This document shows, one piece after another, positions 26,893 to 34,774 of a stretch of 64,000 bases of DNA. Numbering within the stretch: position 1 is the first letter of the stretch; every line of letters begins with the position of its first letter. The translations under genes and the position numbers were made by a program. The notes beneath the pieces are model-generated. The model worked only from the letters and a program-made list of their open reading frames with translations, had not been told where the DNA came from and searched no databases. Origin of the DNA: Phycisphaerae bacterium (GTDB taxonomy: Bacteria; Planctomycetota; Phycisphaerae; UBA1845; PWPN01); contig JAUCQB010000076.1 in NCBI GenBank assembly GCA_030372985.1, positions 80,306 through 144,305 of the forward strand. Reading direction: 5' to 3'.

Positions 26893-26925
26893 TGGGGCGA
26901 ACCAGCAATCCGCTGATCCGCCCCA
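26893..26925 (-). terminator. terminator of the small lipoprotein genes
   Basis: A strong stem with TGGGGCG and CGCCCCA ends, plus inner CAGC/GCTG pairing, closes with a 5-nt loop. In the minus direction it is followed by ATCTGCTTTTAC. It lies about 70 nt past the stop at 26993 and faces argB. Confidence 0.6.
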
Positions 26926-26992
26926 GATCATCTGTCGTGTCGTATTCCGACGCGGGTCCTTGCGACCCTGTCGGTCACCCTGATGACAGGGA

Positions 26993-27136
26993 TTAGGCCG
27001 CCGGGACCGCGCCCATGAGCAGCGTGAGGAGGTCCACCAGGACCCCCGCGGTGCAGCAACTGATCTTGGGCATGCAGCCGCAGCCACAAGCATACAGGGT
27101 TGCCGCCGACACGATCGCAAACATGACTTTCTTCAT
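26993..27136 (-). CDS. small Cys-rich lipoprotein, copy A
   Basis: 47 residues from ATG 27136, with AAAGGAG 7 nt upstream. The N-terminus MKKVMFAIVSAATLYAC is a lipoprotein signal ending in LYAC, so Cys17 would be lipidated. The mature part is tiny and Cys-rich (CGCGCMPKISCC) and ends with a hydrophobic amphipathic segment (TAGVLVDLLTLLMGAVPAA). No homologous function is known to me. The exactly duplicated neighbour at 27390-27533 shows synonymous and conservative changes (for instance LLTLLMGAVPAA to LIELLMGAIPAA), which supports real coding. It is probably an envelope-associated peptide; a secreted bacteriocin-like role is possible but unsupported. Confidence 0.8.
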   Translation of the reverse strand: MKKVMFAIVSAATLYACGCGCMPKISCCTAGVLVDLLTLLMGAVPAA

Positions 27137-27389
27137 CGTTCTTCTCCTTTAGAAGATACTGGCGAGCTCAGAACCTCAGGCCGCCAAAACCAACAAACAG
27201 GGAAACACTTCCACTCACGTCTTGCTATCGGCGTTACTCCGCCGTGACGTTCATCAACAACACCTCGCACCCTGGTACCCAACTGATGATCTGCGCCCTC
27301 TGACCCCACGATCATCCGCCCAGATCATCTGTTGCGTCGTTTCCCGACCCGGGTTCTTGCGACCCTGTCGGTCACCCTGATCACAACAA

Positions 27390-27533
27390 TTAGGCCGCCG
27401 GGATCGCGCCCATCAGCAGCTCGATGAGGTCTACCAGGACACCGGCGGTGCAGCAGCTGATCTTGGGCATGCAGCCACAGCCACACGCATACAGCGTTGC
27501 CGCCGACACGACTGCAAACATGACTTTCTTCAT
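27390..27533 (-). CDS. small Cys-rich lipoprotein, copy B
   Basis: 47 residues, the upstream member of the tandem pair, with the same AAAGGAG ribosome site and LYAC lipobox. It differs from copy A at only four residues by my reading: I8V in the signal, then L-T to I-E and V to I near the C-terminus. The Cys cluster and the DLxxLLMGA tail are kept. Both copies are probably transcribed from one promoter upstream of 27700 and end at the hairpin 26893-26925. Selection on the peptide is suggested by conservation of the coding region compared with the drifting leader. Confidence 0.8.
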   Translation of the reverse strand: MKKVMFAVVSAATLYACGCGCMPKISCCTAGVLVDLIELLMGAIPAA

Positions 27534-27723
27534 CGTTCTTCTCCTTTAGAAGATACTGGCGAGCTCAGACGCTCAGGCCACAACAACCAACACACAGGGA
27601 AACACTTCCACTCACGTTCAGATATCGGCGCTACTTCGCCGAGATGCTCATCCATCGTACCTCGCGCTCTGGCTCCCAGGTGATGACCCGGGAATACGGC
27701 AGACCTATAAACATCGGTCGCAT

Positions 27724-27752
27724 AGCATAGTGTCCATGAGTCAGCTTGACAA
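27724..27752 (-). promoter_or_regulatory. candidate sigma70-type promoter for the small lipoprotein genes
   Basis: On the minus strand TTGTCA (27752-27747) is separated by 17 nt from TATGCT (27729-27724). This would leave a leader of about 185 nt before copy B. Only moderate matches to consensus. Confidence 0.35.
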
Positions 27753-28017
27753 GGGGTCCAGCATGAAAAGCCGGACCCCACAAATCCCTCGAAGGCAGAA
27801 CTGACCGCGCCTAAGGCCTTTCGACCGTATCCCGTCTGCCTACATGGACACCGCTCATACTATCGGACGGCCAAAACCATATACTACAATCCGATTCAAT
27901 GCAACCCCCCACAGCCCCCAACCCCAAAAAGCGGCGGGTTTTTTTTCCTTTGACTCGGCCCTGAATCACGAGGTAGATTGCCGCTCGAATTCCGCCGCGG
28001 CAGGACCGAAAAAGAAG

Positions 28018-28053
28018 GGCCAAAACTGGCCAAAAAACGCGGTTTTGGCCTTT
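28018..28053 (+). promoter_or_regulatory. hairpin with T-run directly upstream of the ABC ATPase gene
   Basis: Arms GGCCAAAAC (28018-28026) and GTTTTGGCC (28042-28050) followed by TTT, ending 26 nt before ATG 28079. It could be an attenuator-like stem or an operator. The rest of 27753-28078 is unusually A/C-rich and shows no gene. Confidence 0.4.
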
Positions 28054-28078
28054 CATCAGATGATAAGCTCTCCGACAA

Positions 28079-28879
28079 ATGAGCCTTATTCAACTATCAC
28101 ACATCACAATGGTTCGTCAAGGGCTGCAGATTCTCTCGGATATCTCCTGGCAGGTCAAGAAGGGCCAGCATTGGGCCCTGCTAGGGGCCAACGGCTCCGG
28201 AAAGACCACGCTCCTGAAGGTCGTGACGGGATATGAATGGCCCACTTCGGGATCTGTGACGGTTCTTCGTCAATCGTTTGGAGAATGCAATTTGCCCCTG
28301 TTTCGCAGGGAAGTGGGATGGGCCAGCAGTGCAATTGAGGCTCGTCTACCGGCACATGAAAGCGCGATTGACATTGTGGCGTCGGGCTTCTTTGCGTCCA
28401 TTGGCCTGTACCAGGCCCCGTCCGAGGCCCAGTGGCTCAGGGCGAAAGAGATTCTTCAACATGTCGGCGCTGACCATATCATGCAGCGTCCGTTCGGAGT
28501 GCTTTCCCAGGGAGAACAGCGCCGGATCGTGATCGCCAGAGCACTGGTCAATCGTCCGTTGCTTCTGGCCCTGGATGAGCCTTGTGCAGGGCTTGACCCG
28601 GCCGCCAGAGAGAGCTTGCTGGCCGACCTGGGCCAACTGGCAAGCTCTCCTCAGGCACCGACGATCATCCTGGTCACACACCATGTTGAAGAGATCGGTC
28701 CGTGGATCGGTCATGTCCTGGTGCTCAGAGACGGTGCTGTTCTGGCTGTGGGGCCGAAGAATGAGACCCTGACGAGCCGCGTTCTTTCTGAAGCTCTCGG
28801 CTGTCGTTGCGAGGTCGAGAGGCTGGGCGACCGCTACCGACTCAACCTGATCGAGAGCCGATCCAGAGCCCCGATCTGA
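28079..28879 (+). CDS. stand-alone ABC transporter ATPase
   Basis: 266 residues. All nucleotide-binding motifs are present: Walker A GANGSGKTT (around residue 38), Q-loop region VGWASSAIEARL, signature LSQGEQRR, Walker B LLLALDEPCAG and the switch His in VTHHVEEI. The overall pattern with the aromatic QHWALLGANGSGKTTLL opening resembles ModF/YlmA-like single ATPases and iron-complex-type ATPases. No permease or binding protein is adjacent, so the partner is unknown; a role in ribosome- or nucleotide-linked regulation, as for other orphan ATPases, cannot be excluded. No ribosome site precedes ATG 28079. Confidence 0.85.
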   Translation: MSLIQLSHITMVRQGLQILSDISWQVKKGQHWALLGANGSGKTTLLKVVTGYEWPTSGSVTVLRQSFGECNLPLFRREVGWASSAIEARLPAHESAIDIVASGFFASIGLYQAPSEAQWLRAKEILQHVGADHIMQRPFGVLSQGEQRRIVIARALVNRPLLLALDEPCAGLDPAARESLLADLGQLASSPQAPTIILVTHHVEEIGPWIGHVLVLRDGAVLAVGPKNETLTSRVLSEALGCRCEVERLGDRYRLNLIESRSRAPI

Positions 28880-28939
28880 CTTTGCAGGGCAGGTCTGCCC
28901 GAAAGACTCACAGGCCGGCGGCGCCGGACCGCCATCTCT

Positions 28940-28969
28940 TTGCATCGGCTCGCCCGATTCAGATAGAAT
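28940..28969 (+). promoter_or_regulatory. candidate promoter of the parA-like gene
   Basis: TTGCAT (28940-28945), 18-nt spacer, TAGAAT (28964-28969), about 90 nt upstream of the start at 29060. Confidence 0.4.
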
Positions 28970-29059
28970 GGCCGGCAGATCCCTGGAGAGCCAAGTCCGC
29001 GCGTCGAATTGTCGGCGACAGCGAATGGCATCCATGAGCGTCTCGGCAAGGGAGGTCCG

Positions 29060-30490
29060 ATGCGGCGCATCGCCATCATCAATCAAAAGGGCGGAGTGGG
29101 CAAGACCACTACGACGATTAACGTCGGGGCGGCCCTGGCGAGGATGGGGCAGCGTGTTCTTCTGATCGACCTCGATCCGCAGGCGCATCTGACGCTTCAC
29201 CTCGGACAGGATCCCACCTCCGGACAGGTTGGGGTCTACGAGATGCTCGCAGAGTCTGCCACCGTGGCCAAGGCCCGCCGCAAGGTGGCAAGCAACCTCT
29301 GGTCCTGCTCGGCGAGTATCGACCTAGCCGGCGCCGAAGTGGAACTGGTTAATGTCGTGGGGCGAGAAGTCATTCTTCGCGACCTGCTCGATCAGCACCT
29401 CAACTCCAGCAAGACGCCTCCCTATGACTATGTGCTGATGGATTGCCCGCCATCGCTGAACATCCTGACCCTCAATGCCCTGTGTGCCGCAACCGAGGTC
29501 CTGATCCCTCTGCAACCGCACTACCTGGCTCTGCAAGGTCTGAGCAAGCTGCTGGAAACCGTGGCGGTGGTCAACAAGCGCATCAACCCTGCTCTCAAGG
29601 TGACCGGCGTGGTCGTATGCATGAACGAGTCGGGAACCAGGCTGGCCGGTGAGGTGATTGACGACGTGCGGTCGTTCTTCGCCGAGGCCCGCGGCCACGA
29701 CGTTCCATGGAGTGATACGCGAGTGTTTCGCACGTTCATCCGCCGGAACATCAAATTGGCCGAGTCGCCCAGTTACGGAAAGAGCATTTTCGAATACGCT
29801 CCGGACAGCCACGGGGCTGAAGACTACCTTCAGCTCGCGGCCGAACTGCACTCGCCGGCGACAACCACGCCGCAAGAGCAGGCCGTGGAGCCCGCTGAGC
29901 CGAGCCAAGCGCAAATCGCGGTGTCCGGACCAGCCTCACAACCGGTCATTCAGCCCTCACCATCCGAACCGCCGGGGAAGACAAAGCCAAACCGTCCTCA
30001 GGCACCCCCGCCGGGATCTCCCGGCCCGGCGGAGCGGCAGCCGCACCCCATGGACAAACCGGCCGTAGCGCATCCGACAAAGCAACAGCAAGTCCGTAAA
30101 GCCGGAATCGACCCGGCGCTGGTTGTTTTGGCACCCGCCACACCGGCGACAGCCGTCCCGCGCTCCGATCAACCGGCAAACCGGAAGTTGCTCCAGACCA
30201 CCGCAACCGCTCCCCAGGCTCAACCCGCTGTCGAACGCGAGGTCAGGTCGGCGCATGGGCCCCGGCCGTCGTCGGCTCAATCCGCACCACCAAGGTGCAG
30301 GGTTCGAGACAGGTCGCTACAAGTCTGCAACTCGGGGAACACGACCGCGGGAAGCGCCAAGCACACCAGGACCACCCCAGAAGAACCGCAGCCGGACGCA
30401 CCGGTCACGCCACCTGCTCCGCAACCTTCACCATCGACGAACCAAGCGGCATCTGCTGACGGGGTTTCCCGGCCGGCACAGGCCGTCTGA
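29060..30490 (+). CDS. ParA-family ATPase with long proline-rich C-terminal tail
   Basis: 476 residues from ATG 29060, with GGGAGG 4-5 nt upstream. The first 265 residues form a complete deviant-Walker ATPase: KGGVGKTTTTINVGAALA (Walker A with the signature lysine), VLLIDLDPQAHLT, and VLMDCPPSLNILTLNAL. It belongs to the Soj/ParA group that positions chromosomes, plasmids or protein arrays. From about residue 270 to the end the chain is Pro/Ala/Gln-rich and probably disordered. No parB or parS-like inverted repeat is found in the window. The orphan state plus the tail suggests positioning of a non-DNA cargo; this is inference. It converges on the histidine kinase gene with a 25-bp gap. Confidence 0.88.
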   Translation: MRRIAIINQKGGVGKTTTTINVGAALARMGQRVLLIDLDPQAHLTLHLGQDPTSGQVGVYEMLAESATVAKARRKVASNLWSCSASIDLAGAEVELVNVVGREVILRDLLDQHLNSSKTPPYDYVLMDCPPSLNILTLNALCAATEVLIPLQPHYLALQGLSKLLETVAVVNKRINPALKVTGVVVCMNESGTRLAGEVIDDVRSFFAEARGHDVPWSDTRVFRTFIRRNIKLAESPSYGKSIFEYAPDSHGAEDYLQLAAELHSPATTTPQEQAVEPAEPSQAQIAVSGPASQPVIQPSPSEPPGKTKPNRPQAPPPGSPGPAERQPHPMDKPAVAHPTKQQQVRKAGIDPALVVLAPATPATAVPRSDQPANRKLLQTTATAPQAQPAVEREVRSAHGPRPSSAQSAPPRCRVRDRSLQVCNSGNTTAGSAKHTRTTPEEPQPDAPVTPPAPQPSPSTNQAASADGVSRPAQAV

Positions 30491-30515
30491 GCGCTGCCCC
30501 GCCTCCATCGCAAGA

Positions 30516-32141
30516 TTATGAAGCGCTTCTTGTGCCGGGCGCCGTGTCAAGGCACGATCGAACCGAGGCGGCCAGTTCCGGGAGTTCATATGGCTTGCGC
30601 AGGAAACCCATGGCACCCTGTCTCCGCAGGCGTCTCAGCGACGCATGGGTCACCGAGCGGCCCGTCAGGAATATCGGGGCTTGGGGACAGCGCTTGCGAA
30701 CCTGCTTCATCGCACTGACACGAGGGGAATGCGAGACGCCCACATCGAGCAGCACGAGGTCAATGTCATCGGAATTCGTATCCAGGAACTCCAGCGCCGA
30801 GGCCAAGTCGGCCCGGGCGATGGTGCAATAGCCGAGCGAGGACAGGTTGGCCTCGGCCATCTGCAACTCGGACACATGCTCATCGACCAGTAGAATGGTC
30901 TCCTTGCCCCGCGGCAGGGCACTCCATCCCGTCTGGGAGAGAACGCCCTGCTGCAAGGTCTCCCAGGGTGCAACCGGCAGCCACACGGAGACGGTGGTGC
31001 CCTTGTTCACGGCGCTCTTCATGCGGATCTGGCCTTTGTGGCTGTGGACGATGCCCTGTGTGGCGGCCAGACCCATACCGCGACCCGTGGGTTTGGTGGT
31101 GAAGAAGGGATCGAACACCCTCTGGACGGTGTCTGCATCCATGCCGCAGCCTCGGTCCCGCACCTCAAGCCGAACGTAACGGCCCGGCGAAAGACCGAGC
31201 GCCGTGGACTGTTTCGCGTCCAGATCCTCGCAGGCGGTGGACAGTTCGATCCGGCTGGGTGGTCGGCTGGCCTCGACCGCGTTGAGGCACAGGTTCATGA
31301 TCACCTGCTCCATCTGCGCCGGGTCGGCGATGATCTGCGGAAGATGGGCGGCCAGGTCCACCACCAGATCGATCTGCCGGGGAGTGGTTCGACGGATGAG
31401 CTGGAGCACGGATTCGACGTGACGGTTCAGATTCGTGGGGACGGGTTTCTGCAAACCTCCGCGTGCGAACGCCAACAACTGACGCGTCAGCGCCGAGGCC
31501 CGCTCCGCGGCATCCATGACGTCGCGCAGCAGTTCCTTCACCTTGGGTGGGGTCGAATCCTTCCGCAGGACGATGGACAGATTTCCGATGATCACGGCCA
31601 GCAGATTGCCGAAGTCATGGGCCACACCGCCGGCCAGCGTCCCGATGCTCTGCAACTTCTGCGACTGCAGCAGCTGGGCGTGCAAGCGGTTGCGCTCGGT
31701 CACGTCGTTGGCGACGCCGATAACGCCCGTGATCTCTCCCTGCTGATCCCGGACGGGCGAGTACCAGATCTCGAAGCTGCGTTCCCGAATGTTGAGCGAC
31801 GCCGTGACGGTTTCGCCGGCAAGAGCTCGTTCGAGCTCCGCCAGGGCCTGCGGGACGTTGGCGAAGGCCTCCCGCGCCGACCTTCCCAACACATCTTGCG
31901 ACCGGACGCCCAGGCGCTCAAGCGGCTTGCCTTCACACACGCTGATGCAGCCGTCCCGGTCAACGGCGAACAAGACGACCGGTGAGCCTTGGGCGATGGC
32001 CCGCAGTTGCTGCTCGCTCTTGCGCAAGGCCTCCACCGCGCGGGCGTGGGCCTTCTCGATGTCCTCGAGCTCGCGGACCCGTGCGTGCAGGGCCGCCGCT
32101 TCCGCCTGCAACCCGGCCATCGATCGGTCTGCGCTCGACAT
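30516..32141 (-). CDS. PAS-containing hybrid sensor histidine kinase
   Basis: 541 residues from ATG 32141 (GGAGA 8 nt upstream). An N-terminal coiled coil (about 5-50) leads to a PAS domain (about 45-165). The HisKA block follows with phospho-acceptor His in GGVAHDFGNLLA, then a HATPase with N box IIMNLCLNAVEAS-like, G1 VRDRGCGMD and G2 GRGMGLAATQG. A C-terminal receiver (about 415-535) keeps the acceptor Asp in VLLDVG and Lys in LRKPY, but has VDE instead of the usual double-Asp pocket. There is no membrane segment, so sensing is cytoplasmic. No response regulator is adjacent. It lies downstream of the GTPase cluster on the same strand after a 249-bp gap. Confidence 0.9.
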   Translation of the reverse strand: MSSADRSMAGLQAEAAALHARVRELEDIEKAHARAVEALRKSEQQLRAIAQGSPVVLFAVDRDGCISVCEGKPLERLGVRSQDVLGRSAREAFANVPQALAELERALAGETVTASLNIRERSFEIWYSPVRDQQGEITGVIGVANDVTERNRLHAQLLQSQKLQSIGTLAGGVAHDFGNLLAVIIGNLSIVLRKDSTPPKVKELLRDVMDAAERASALTRQLLAFARGGLQKPVPTNLNRHVESVLQLIRRTTPRQIDLVVDLAAHLPQIIADPAQMEQVIMNLCLNAVEASRPPSRIELSTACEDLDAKQSTALGLSPGRYVRLEVRDRGCGMDADTVQRVFDPFFTTKPTGRGMGLAATQGIVHSHKGQIRMKSAVNKGTTVSVWLPVAPWETLQQGVLSQTGWSALPRGKETILLVDEHVSELQMAEANLSSLGYCTIARADLASALEFLDTNSDDIDLVLLDVGVSHSPRVSAMKQVRKRCPQAPIFLTGRSVTHASLRRLRRQGAMGFLRKPYELPELAASVRSCLDTAPGTRSAS

Positions 32142-32390
32142 TCAGCTTTCTCCACGAGCATCCGGCTGCCGAACATGCATGCCAAAACTCCGGTGCCGGA
32201 CCGCGGTCCTGCCGGTCTGTTCACCGGTCCTTGATTCATACCGGTCATCCGGACAAGGGCCAGCCGCAAGCCCATCCTTCATTGTTCCGGAATGCCACTC
32301 CTATCGTAGATGCCGGAAGCCGCAGAGTAAATCGCGAGCCGGTGAGATGTCATGGTCCGGCGCCAGCGACTCGCCACCGACACAGGCGGA

Positions 32391-33905
32391 TCACTCTGCG
32401 CCAAAGCCGGCCTCAACCGGTTCCTCCGCGGTCGGGGCTGGGGCCATCTCGGTCATTCGGAGGCGAAGATGATCGAGGTTTTCGGTGGCCGTCGTGTCTT
32501 CGGGGTACCGGTGACACCAGTCCTCGAGCACGCCGCAGGCAACGGCCAGCTCTTCCTCCGCCGCCTGGGCGATCCAGGCGGCAACACAGGTCATCACTGT
32601 CCGGCGGGCGTATTCGAGGTCGGCCGAGGAGTGGTCCGCCGCCGAGGCCCCGTGTTGCAGAATCATCCGCATCGCCTCGACCGGGTCAAGACAAGCCATG
32701 CGCGTCACCGCCAAGGCACTGCTCTCCTCGACCAGCCGGGCGGCCTCGGGCGTACGCGGCTCGGACCCCAGCATGCGCTGCCACACGTTCGACAATTGCC
32801 CGCAGTCGGCGTGGGAGATGAGTGACGAGAAGCGGTGCCGGACCAATCGGACCACCTGGCGGGCCAACTCGCGTTCCAGCGGCAGATCGGCACTGAGCCC
32901 GACATAGGGCATGGCAACGTCGATCAGGTTCTCCAGGCTGTTCGAGGCGGCGCCGTCCAGGGCCAGGCACAACGCGCCGATCCGTTCCAAAGCCTTGACG
33001 TCCTTCTCGCCGAAACGATCGGCCAGCATCCCGATCAGCGCGTTGGTGCGGCGAGTCTCGATAAAGCGGTCGACGGCCCGGGCCCACGGATGACTGATGC
33101 CCGGGGCGGATCGCGGATCGGTTGAAGAGTCAAGAAAGACGTATTCGCTCCCCGCGATGCGCTCTCGCGTCTGGGGCAGCACGTTGGCCAGAACAACCAA
33201 GCGGTGGGGGCGGGAAACGGCAAAAGTGACACCGGCAGAAAGGGAGACTCTCGGCCGGATCGGAGCCGGGATGGTGAGCAGAATCAGCTCGGCGAGAACC
33301 GTCCCCTCGGTCCCGGCCGAGAAAGCCACCGCATGGCCCGACAGCAGGAGGTCCGTGGCGGTGGCGATCCATCTTTCCGAGATGGCGCCGCCCGCCAGGT
33401 CGAACGCCGGGGGAGACAACCCTCGTTCAGGCGACAGCGCCAGCGGCGGCAGAATCACGTCGGCCGCCAGACCCACCGAGGCCCCGCCCTCGGCCGCGAC
33501 CGCGCGAACAAAGGCAAACGGATTGTTGCGGAACCGGCGCAGATCGTCGGCCTGGATCACGAAGATGCGCGTGTAGGTCCGACGGCCTCCCCGCCCTGTC
33601 GGCTCCTTCCCGGCATGGCAGGTGTGAAGAATGGCATAGCGGTCGTTGCTGATGGGAAAGAACGAGATCCCCGCCGCCTCGGGACTGTCGACGCACAAGC
33701 CCCCGAGCGCGGGCGCATAGCGGACGATTTCACTGAAGTCGTGAGAGGAAAGACCGGCGCTGGCGGCGATCACACGGTAACCCTGGCCCGCCGCGGTGCA
33801 GAGGCAGGTGTATACGGCCTGCTCGCAGAGAACCTGAACGGGCGTCGAGGAACCGCATGCGGCCGGCGTTACAACTGAACGGCTTTCATCCGTTCCGAGA
33901 TCCAT
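32391..33905 (-). CDS. GAP1-like (GTPase-associated protein 1-like) protein
   Basis: 504 residues from ATG 33905, which overlaps the 3' end of the GTPase gene by 37 nt. The N-terminal 170 residues (CEQAVYTCLCTAAGQGYRVI, ASAGLSSHDFSEI, RYAILHTCHAGKEPTGRGGR, YTRIFVIQADDLRRF) read like the GAP1 N-terminal domain, which accompanies TRAFAC-type GTPases in predicted bacterial conflict systems. The middle (about 190-330) resembles the second GAP1 domain with ERWIATATDLLLSGHAVAFS. The C-terminal third is helical. I rely on recall of the family pattern, not on an alignment. The tight overlap with the GTPase argues for a stoichiometric partner. Confidence 0.6.
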   Translation of the reverse strand: MDLGTDESRSVVTPAACGSSTPVQVLCEQAVYTCLCTAAGQGYRVIAASAGLSSHDFSEIVRYAPALGGLCVDSPEAAGISFFPISNDRYAILHTCHAGKEPTGRGGRRTYTRIFVIQADDLRRFRNNPFAFVRAVAAEGGASVGLAADVILPPLALSPERGLSPPAFDLAGGAISERWIATATDLLLSGHAVAFSAGTEGTVLAELILLTIPAPIRPRVSLSAGVTFAVSRPHRLVVLANVLPQTRERIAGSEYVFLDSSTDPRSAPGISHPWARAVDRFIETRRTNALIGMLADRFGEKDVKALERIGALCLALDGAASNSLENLIDVAMPYVGLSADLPLERELARQVVRLVRHRFSSLISHADCGQLSNVWQRMLGSEPRTPEAARLVEESSALAVTRMACLDPVEAMRMILQHGASAADHSSADLEYARRTVMTCVAAWIAQAAEEELAVACGVLEDWCHRYPEDTTATENLDHLRLRMTEMAPAPTAEEPVEAGFGAE

Positions 33906-34762
33906 TCAAACGGCTCCAGAACACCACGCGGCGCCGCATGCAGCGGGACCTGTACCACGTTACCGTCCTCATCGTGAGCGTAGCCGAGCGATCCGACCAC
34001 GCTCGCGGCGAAAAACTCGACGTTCTCGAAACGGCTGTCGCAGAGGTTCCAGAGACGAACCAGGTTCGTCTCGGCGAACTCCCTGGGGTTGTCAAAACAC
34101 TCCGGGCAGGTGTCCGCCTTGCAGAGAACGACCGCGATCGGATTCCGCACCCGCTCCTTGCGGTGTACGGCGAATCGCTGGTCGACGTAACTGATCAGTT
34201 TGTATGCGAAATAATCCGGGTAAGGCGAGCCCGAGGCGGCAATCGAGGCGTCGATGAGCACCATGGCTCCCGCGCTCTTGGCGAGCAGACCGCTGATCGC
34301 CGCGTAACTCTTGGGCGACTCGACTTCCTGAGACAGGGCCTCGCCGGCCATGTCGGGCAGGAGCACGTCGAACCACTCGTCGGATTTCTTGAGCCGATGG
34401 CGGACCTGGTAGTAGGCCCATTTCCAGTGTTCGACCTCCAGCGGGGTCTTGGGCGGGAAGCGCCGGCCGTTGAGACAGCCGATCACCGACTGCTGGAGGT
34501 TGACCGAGTAGGCCCCCTTGGGAATGGCCTCGAAACCGCCGGCCCGCTTCGAGAGCAGGTCGAGCAGAAAGCCCAGATAGACCGTCTTGCCGACGTTGGC
34601 TTCGCCCAGCAACGTGATGATGGCGGGCTTGCGGTTCTGCTCTCTGGCGTCCTCGATCAATGCCATCGGCGCGCCGCACTGACTGCAAATCACCGCGCTG
34701 GGCGCGTTTTTGTGGTCACAGATCAGGCAGACGTTGCAGCGATAGCCATGTTCGTCATACAT
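33869..34762 (-). CDS. zinc-ribbon TRAFAC-like GTPase
   Basis: 297 residues. Residues 9-29 carry a zinc ribbon (C12-x2-C15 ... C26-x2-C29, with Cys9 as a possible extra ligand). The G1 loop is GEANVGKT at 53-60; the G3 loop is seen as LPDMAGEAL, and G4 as VVLCKADT, a variant of NKxD. This combination matches the zinc-ribbon GTPases that occur with GAP1 proteins. There is no membrane segment. The gene starts 12 nt after the SUMF1-like stop, and its 3' end overlaps GAP1. The GTPase probably acts as the regulatory switch of the trio; no effector nuclease or pore-forming domain is visible in it. Confidence 0.75.
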   Translation of the reverse strand: MYDEHGYRCNVCLICDHKNAPSAVICSQCGAPMALIEDAREQNRKPAIITLLGEANVGKTVYLGFLLDLLSKRAGGFEAIPKGAYSVNLQQSVIGCLNGRRFPPKTPLEVEHWKWAYYQVRHRLKKSDEWFDVLLPDMAGEALSQEVESPKSYAAISGLLAKSAGAMVLIDASIAASGSPYPDYFAYKLISYVDQRFAVHRKERVRNPIAVVLCKADTCPECFDNPREFAETNLVRLWNLCDSRFENVEFFAASVVGSLGYAHDEDGNVVQVPLHAAPRGVLEPFEWISERMKAVQL

Positions 34763-34774
34763 GCCGTTACTCCC

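Larger units (their letters stand above)
26921..27690. repeat. tandem duplication of a ~397-bp gene unit
   Basis: Two direct copies offset by exactly 397 bp (26921-27316 and 27317 to about 27690). Each contains a 144-bp gene plus its 5' leader and 3' flank. Identity is highest over the gene and over the 60 bp around its ribosome site, and decays in the leader, where single-base changes and small indels occur. Confidence 0.9.

Noticed and set aside
27926..27956. A-run/T-run around GCGGCGGG as an intrinsic terminator
   Set aside because: The GC block is not self-complementary, so no stable stem forms.
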